In this document: in pieces, positions 35,170 to 39,506 of the stretch | Layout: each line of letters begins with the position of its first letter | How positions within the stretch are numbered: the first letter of the stretch is position 1 | Assembly (NCBI GenBank): GCA_026390775.1 | Contig: JAPLFF010000001.1 | Span: 1-39,506 of the forward strand | Source of the DNA: Ignavibacteriales bacterium | GTDB lineage: Bacteria > Bacteroidota > Ignavibacteria > Ignavibacteriales > Melioribacteraceae | Reading direction: 5' to 3' | DNA length: 39,506 nucleotides | The notes under the pieces: generated by a model | Told to the model about the DNA's origin: nothing | Databases searched by the model: none | What the model saw: the letters and a program-made list of their open reading frames with translations, nothing else | Translations under genes and position numbers: made by a program

Positions 35170-36510
35170 ATGGAAGTATTAATAGAAAATATTATTACAT
35201 ATTCAATTGTTGCATTCCTGGCAATTGGGATAATTTATTTCCAGTTGAGAAGAAACAAGAAGAAATCAAAAATCATTCAAGGCAAAATTGAAAAAGCAAA
35301 AGAACTTGGTTTCCACGAACCCGTCTCTCTCCATCCTGTAGTCAATTTAGATATATGTATTGGAAGCGCTGCTTGTATTAAAGCCTGCCCCGAACATGAT
35401 ATTCTCGGTATTGTTGATGGTAAAGCTGCAACTATAAATGCATCCCGTTGTGTAGGGCATGGTGCGTGCTTTCATGCTTGTCCCGTTGGAGCTATAACTC
35501 TTTTGATAGGGACAGAAAAACGCGGTGTAGATTTGCCTCATATTAGCCAAGAATTTGAAACTAATGTTAAAGGAATTTATATAGCGGGAGAATTGGGAGG
35601 TATGGGCTTGATAAAAAATGCTGTAGCTCAGGGTAAGCAAGCTGTAGATAACATAGCTAAAAATTTAAAAAAATCTCAAAAAGCAAAATACGATATTGTC
35701 GTTGTTGGCGCCGGTCCTGCCGGAATCTCAGCAACATTAGCAGCCAAAGAAAAAAATCTAAAGTATCTTACACTTGAACAAAATAGTTTAGGAGGCACAG
35801 TTTTTTCTTTCCCTAGAAAGAAAATTGTAATGACCTCTCCAATGCATTTGCCGCTTTATGGTAAAGTTAAATTCACTGAAACTTCTAAACCGGAATTGTT
35901 GGAATTATGGAATGAAGTTTTACAGAAAAATAAAATTACTATTAGGGAAAACCAAAAGGTTGTTTCGATAGAAAAATTTGATGATCATTTCTTGGTTAAA
36001 ACATTAGATGATACATTTACAACAAATTCAATTTTGTTGGCAATTGGCAGAAGAGGATCACCAAGAAAATTAGGTGTTCTTGGGGAACAACTAGAAAAAG
36101 TTGCTTACCGATTAATTGAACCTGAATTAATTAATAATCAAAATGTTTTAATAGTAGGAGGTGGAGATTCTGCTATTGAGGCTGTATTATCATTGCTTGA
36201 AGACAAAAGTAATAAAGTAACATTATCATATCGAGGCGATTCCTTCGCACGGATTAAACCCAGAAATTCTGAAAATATCAATAAAGCTGAAAAAAATAGT
36301 CAGGTAGAAATACTTTATAGTTCTCAAGTTGTTGAGATTAAAGATAAATCTGTAATGTTCAGTTTTATTAAAGACGGCATAATGTTTGAGAAAGAAGTAA
36401 TTAACGATTTGGTCTACATTTTTGCAGGCGGCGAATTACCTAATGAATTTTTAGAAAAAGCCGGAATAAGAATAACCAAAAAGTTTGGTGAGGTAATATT
36501 AAAACATTAA
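35170..36510 (+). CDS. Membrane-anchored ferredoxin + TrxR-like flavoprotein with permuted motif order
   Basis: This 446-residue protein has an N-terminal membrane helix (~5-26), then a two-cluster ferredoxin domain (C63.....C69...C73P; C94.....C100...C104P). In both motifs the second Cys of the classic CxxCxxCxxxCP is replaced (Ser66, His97). Next comes 'ETNVKGIYIAGELGGMGLIK' (~129-148), the FAD-binding element normally at the C-terminus of thioredoxin-reductase-like flavoproteins. Only after that come the FAD Rossmann motif 'VVGAGPAG' (178-185) and NAD(P)H motif 'IVGGGDSA' (from 328). The chain ends at 'GIRITKKFGEVILKH', just where that element would normally follow. It probably oxidises NAD(P)H, or reduces NAD(P)+, in exchange with the membrane haem protein upstream (22 bp away). 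Confidence 0.85.
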   Translation: MEVLIENIITYSIVAFLAIGIIYFQLRRNKKKSKIIQGKIEKAKELGFHEPVSLHPVVNLDICIGSAACIKACPEHDILGIVDGKAATINASRCVGHGACFHACPVGAITLLIGTEKRGVDLPHISQEFETNVKGIYIAGELGGMGLIKNAVAQGKQAVDNIAKNLKKSQKAKYDIVVVGAGPAGISATLAAKEKNLKYLTLEQNSLGGTVFSFPRKKIVMTSPMHLPLYGKVKFTETSKPELLELWNEVLQKNKITIRENQKVVSIEKFDDHFLVKTLDDTFTTNSILLAIGRRGSPRKLGVLGEQLEKVAYRLIEPELINNQNVLIVGGGDSAIEAVLSLLEDKSNKVTLSYRGDSFARIKPRNSENINKAEKNSQVEILYSSQVVEIKDKSVMFSFIKDGIMFEKEVINDLVYIFAGGELPNEFLEKAGIRITKKFGEVILKH

Positions 36511-36518
36511 AGAAAATA

Positions 36519-38087
36519 TTGTTTTTGTTTTTACTGGTAATATTTACCTTACCTGTAGATGCACAGGTTTCGCCGGGCGATCTTACTAAACCGCATGCCT
36601 ATTTAGAAGGTATGAGTAATTGTACTAAATGCCATCATATCGGAGGGCAAGTTCGTAATCAGGAATGTCTTACTTGCCATACTGAAATTACCAAACTGCA
36701 AAATGAAAAAAGAGGTTACCATTATTTTAGTGAGGCTGCAAAAAAGAATTGCTTCGATTGCCACAGTGAACATCACGGCAGAAATTTTAGAATAGTAAAT
36801 CTCAACGAGAAGAATTTTGATCACACTAAAACGGGTTTTGTCCTAACCGGCAAACATTCTAAAATAAATTGTGCCGATTGCCATAAATCAGAATTCATAA
36901 AAGATAATAAAACTACAAAGCGTGCCGGAACTTTTATGGGATTGCGATCAGTATGCCTGGATTGCCATCAAGATGAACATCAATCAACTCTTGGCAACAA
37001 ATGTGAGAACTGTCACTCATCTGAAAATTTTAAGCCGGCATCAAAGTTTAAACACGATACTGCTAAGTACACATTAAACGGATCTCATGTTAAAGTTGAA
37101 TGCATTAAATGTCATCCGGCAGAAATGAAGAACGGAAAAAAGTTCCAGAGATTTAAAGGCCTTGTGTTTGAGTCATGTAATTCCTGTCATCAAGATTTTC
37201 ATAAAGGGAAATTTGGTAATAAGTGCGAAAGCTGTCATATAACCGAATCATTCCGCACAATAAAAAATTTAGAAAAATTTGATCACGGAAAAACAAATTA
37301 TCCTCTAATTGGTAAACATGTCTCTGTAAAATGTGTTGATTGCCATAAAGGGGGATTAAATGTTAAACCTAAATATGAAAAATGCATTAGCTGTCATAAT
37401 GATTATCATATCGGTGAATTCAATAAAAACGGTTCAGTAACAGATTGTTCTGTTTGCCATGATATAAATGGATTTGAGAATACATCCTTTTCTATCGAAA
37501 ATCATTCTAGGACCAAATTCAATTTATCAGGAAGTCATCTTGCTATTCCGTGTATAACATGTCATAAGAAAAATACTAAATGGGAATTTAGACTAGACGG
37601 AAATGCTTGTGTGAATTGTCATCAAAATTTTCATGGAAGTTCAATTACACTTCAAAACTATAAAGGGAATAATTGCGAGGCTTGTCACACTACAGAAAAA
37701 TGGAATGTAGTAAATTTCGAACACAGGCTCACCGGATTTGAATTATTTGGCGTTCATAAAAAACAAGATTGCAGCAAATGCCATAGTAACAAAAATGAAA
37801 ACACAAGTAAGATAATCTCATTTACTACCAAGTCAGATTGCGTCTTTTGTCATAAAGATGTTCATGTTGGACAGTTCATAAAAAATGGGATTGCAGATTG
37901 CCAAAGATGTCATCATTTTGATAATTGGAAACCGGATCTGTTTGATCACACCCAAACATCATTCCAATTAGAAGGAGCGCATCTAAAGCAACCTTGTTAC
38001 AAATGTCACAAAACAATAGTTGATGAGAAAGGAAAGTATATCAAGTATAAACTTGGCGAGGTAAAATGCGCGGACTGTCATTCGTAA
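36519..38087 (+). CDS. Exported 20-haem cytochrome c
   Basis: About 522 residues from TTG 36519 (529 from ATT 36498) with 20 CxxCH haem-binding motifs, roughly one haem per 25 residues. The signal peptide ends 'LPVDAQ'. The first in-frame conventional start, TTG 36519, gives a signal with no basic N-region and no ribosome site. ATT 36498 gives 'MKTLKKILFLFLLVIF' with GAGG 4 nt upstream, so the true start is probably ATT 36498, overlapping the flavoprotein gene by 13 bases. A unit 'F.H..T.F.L.G.H.....C..CH' recurs about six times ('FDHTKTGFVLTGKHSKINC', 'FDHGKTNYPLIGKHVSVKC', 'FDHTQTSFQLEGAHLKQPC'); its extra histidines are probable distal haem ligands. No lipobox or sorting domain is seen. 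It would act as a periplasmic or extracellular electron conduit. The 3' end overlaps the next gene by 22 bases. Confidence 0.9.
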   Translation: MFLFLLVIFTLPVDAQVSPGDLTKPHAYLEGMSNCTKCHHIGGQVRNQECLTCHTEITKLQNEKRGYHYFSEAAKKNCFDCHSEHHGRNFRIVNLNEKNFDHTKTGFVLTGKHSKINCADCHKSEFIKDNKTTKRAGTFMGLRSVCLDCHQDEHQSTLGNKCENCHSSENFKPASKFKHDTAKYTLNGSHVKVECIKCHPAEMKNGKKFQRFKGLVFESCNSCHQDFHKGKFGNKCESCHITESFRTIKNLEKFDHGKTNYPLIGKHVSVKCVDCHKGGLNVKPKYEKCISCHNDYHIGEFNKNGSVTDCSVCHDINGFENTSFSIENHSRTKFNLSGSHLAIPCITCHKKNTKWEFRLDGNACVNCHQNFHGSSITLQNYKGNNCEACHTTEKWNVVNFEHRLTGFELFGVHKKQDCSKCHSNKNENTSKIISFTTKSDCVFCHKDVHVGQFIKNGIADCQRCHHFDNWKPDLFDHTQTSFQLEGAHLKQPCYKCHKTIVDEKGKYIKYKLGEVKCADCHS

Positions 38088-39506
38088 TATTTTTAATAGT
38101 AACCGTTTCTTTGTGCAATGCACAATCTCCTCACGGAAATAAATTTAACCGTGATTGCCAGGATTGCCATACTAGTGATTCATGGAAAGTAAATCTTGCT
38201 AAAATTAATTTTAAGCATGAAGAAACCGGTTTTGCTCTTACCGGCCAGCACAAAATTGTTACTTGCCGAGCTTGTCATTCATCATTGGAATTCACTTCTA
38301 GTAAAAACAAATCTCAATGTTTTAATTGTCACGAAGATATTCATGAAAATTCTGTTGGGAAAAACTGCGTTAGATGTCATGATACACGAACATGGATCAT
38401 AGAAAAAATTACTGATTTACATCGTATGTCTCGTTTCCCGTTAATAGGAAATCATACCAAAGCAAATTGCAATCAATGCCATCTATCTTCTTCCAAATTA
38501 AAATTTGATCCAATCGGCATAAATTGTTTCGATTGCCATTCAGTTAATTATTATGCAACTAAAAACCCGAATCATGTAAATGCAAATTTTTCAACAGATT
38601 GCCAGCAATGTCATAGCCTAATTTCTCCAGTGTGGTTAACAACATCTGTAATACATGATTTTTTTCCATTAACTGGATCTCACAACATTGCAAATTGTTT
38701 TGCATGTCATAATCAAACAAGTTATAAAGGATTAACTCAAGATTGTTATTCATGCCATAAGCAGAGGTATGAATCTGTAAGTTCTCCAAATCACGTTACA
38801 CTAAATTTTCCAAAAGATTGTAAACAATGCCATACAACAAATGGCGGCTGGAAACCGGCGAGTTTTGCTAATCATGATTCATTCTATCCTTTAACTGGAG
38901 CTCATAATTTAATTAGAAATAATTGTTCTCAATGCCATTCAACCGGTTATAGTTCTCCGGCACGTCAGTGTGTAAATTGTCATCAGCAAAATTATAATGG
39001 TGCACCGAATCATCTATCACAGGGTTACCCCACGGATTGTTCGCAATGTCATACAACAACAGTTTGGCAAGGAGCTACATTTAATCATTCATCAACAAAT
39101 TTTCCATTAGTTGGTGCACATACAAGTGTATCATGTCAGCTATGTCATACAAACGGATATGCAGGAACACCAACAACATGTATCTCGTGCCATCAAAGTA
39201 AATTTACCACAGCACCAAATCATGTTGCACAAAATTATCCTCAAGATTGTAAACAGTGCCATTCTCCTGTAGATTGGAAACAAATAAGTTTTGATCATAA
39301 TACAACTAGATTTCCTTTAGTCGGATCGCATGTTAATGTTAGTTGCAGCTCGTGTCATATAACTAAACTAACAGGAACACCAACAACATGTATCTCATGC
39401 CATCAAACAAATTTTAATAGTGCACTAAATCATGTTGCACAAGGATACCCAACAGATTGTGCAAAGTGCCATACCACAGTTGCATGGAACGCAGTTACAT
39501 TCAATC
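38066..39506 (+). CDS. Repetitive multihaem cytochrome c, 5' part (runs off the window)
   Basis: Start ATG 38066 with GAGG 4 nt upstream, inside the last codons of the preceding cytochrome gene. Signal peptide 'MRGLSFVIFLIVTVSLCNAQ'. The frame stays open to the right edge: about 480 residues with 19 CxxCH motifs. It is built from repeats: early ones resemble the upstream cytochrome ('FKHEETGFALTGQHKIVTC'), later ones are regular 70-residue units with three haems each ('NHVAQ.YP.DC.QCH', 'F.H..T.FPLVG.H', 'TGTPTTCISCHQ'). The repeats become more alike toward the right edge. Very likely a long extracellular or cell-surface haem chain; the end, and any anchor or T9SS domain, lie outside the window. 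Confidence 0.9.
   Translation, partial: MRGLSFVIFLIVTVSLCNAQSPHGNKFNRDCQDCHTSDSWKVNLAKINFKHEETGFALTGQHKIVTCRACHSSLEFTSSKNKSQCFNCHEDIHENSVGKNCVRCHDTRTWIIEKITDLHRMSRFPLIGNHTKANCNQCHLSSSKLKFDPIGINCFDCHSVNYYATKNPNHVNANFSTDCQQCHSLISPVWLTTSVIHDFFPLTGSHNIANCFACHNQTSYKGLTQDCYSCHKQRYESVSSPNHVTLNFPKDCKQCHTTNGGWKPASFANHDSFYPLTGAHNLIRNNCSQCHSTGYSSPARQCVNCHQQNYNGAPNHLSQGYPTDCSQCHTTTVWQGATFNHSSTNFPLVGAHTSVSCQLCHTNGYAGTPTTCISCHQSKFTTAPNHVAQNYPQDCKQCHSPVDWKQISFDHNTTRFPLVGSHVNVSCSSCHITKLTGTPTTCISCHQTNFNSALNHVAQGYPTDCAKCHTTVAWNAVTFN
39008..39506 (+). repeat. Tandem 210-bp repeats coding three-haem modules
   Basis: Units begin at 39008, 39218 and 39428, exactly 210 bp (70 codons) apart; the third is cut by the window edge. 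DNA identity is high locally: the ~35-bp block beginning AGGAACACCAACAACATG at 39163 recurs at 39373 almost unchanged. This indicates recent duplication. Two further, more diverged units (about 72-73 codons each) lie just upstream, starting near 38571. Confidence 0.85.

Noticed and set aside
36510-38090. The two cytochrome genes being one gene split by a frameshift
   Set aside because: The second begins with its own signal peptide and ribosome site, and the first ends cleanly after a haem motif.
39008-39506. Regular direct repeats that could suggest a CRISPR array or satellite
   Set aside because: The 210-bp period equals 70 codons in an open frame with CxxCH motifs in every unit; the repetition is explained by protein modules.

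Overview
The window looks like a chromosome segment from a member of the Ignavibacteria / Chlorobi-Bacteroidota lineage. The evidence is type IX secretion (T9SS) C-terminal sorting domains with the 'QNYPNPFNPST' signature on at least two proteins, a PorV-like outer-membrane protein, a SusC-style TonB-dependent receptor with a carboxypeptidase-regulatory-like plug extension, and multihaem cytochromes of the kind common in that group. No rRNA, tRNA, CRISPR array, transposase or phage gene was recognised.

Region 1 (2-25212, all + strand) is a beta-mannoside utilisation locus. It starts with the 3' end of a secreted T9SS protein closed by a strong terminator (553-588). A tightly packed, partly overlapping run of 14 genes follows: TonB receptor, large secreted FN3 protein, PorV-like protein, PpiC-type foldase, a complete sugar ABC importer (binding lipoprotein, two permeases, and the ATPase at the far end), two GH130 enzymes, two (alpha/alpha)6-barrel proteins, a GH2 beta-mannosidase, and a T9SS-exported multidomain glycosidase-like protein. 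The inferred flow is: surface proteins cleave or bind the glycan, oligosaccharides cross the outer membrane through the receptor, periplasmic enzymes trim them, the ABC system imports them, and GH130/GH2 enzymes release mannose-1-phosphate or mannose. No SusD is present.

Region 2 (25213-34271) is visibly more AT-rich. It holds an internally duplicated unknown protein, TatA, a DUF1003 membrane protein, and a minus-strand group: Nramp-like metal transporter, small membrane protein, PRC/MgtE_N/CBS cytosolic protein, and a DUF2723 GT-C glycosyltransferase-like protein. Copies of a dispersed, degenerate intergenic repeat (about 190 bp when complete) lie at 25245-25442 and 33925-34112, with truncated copies at 25512 and 27583. 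They bracket most of this region.

Region 3 (34272 to the right edge, + strand) is an electron-transfer cluster. It encodes a haem-b-type membrane protein, an unusual membrane-anchored ferredoxin-flavoprotein whose flavoprotein motifs are in circularly permuted order, a 20-haem exported cytochrome c that appears to start at an ATT codon, and a second, repetitive multihaem cytochrome with 19 CxxCH motifs visible before it runs off the window. The two cytochromes share a repeated module with two extra conserved histidines. This looks like a NAD(P)H- or quinol-linked conduit to periplasmic or extracellular acceptors, and it is the most likely place for an undescribed system.
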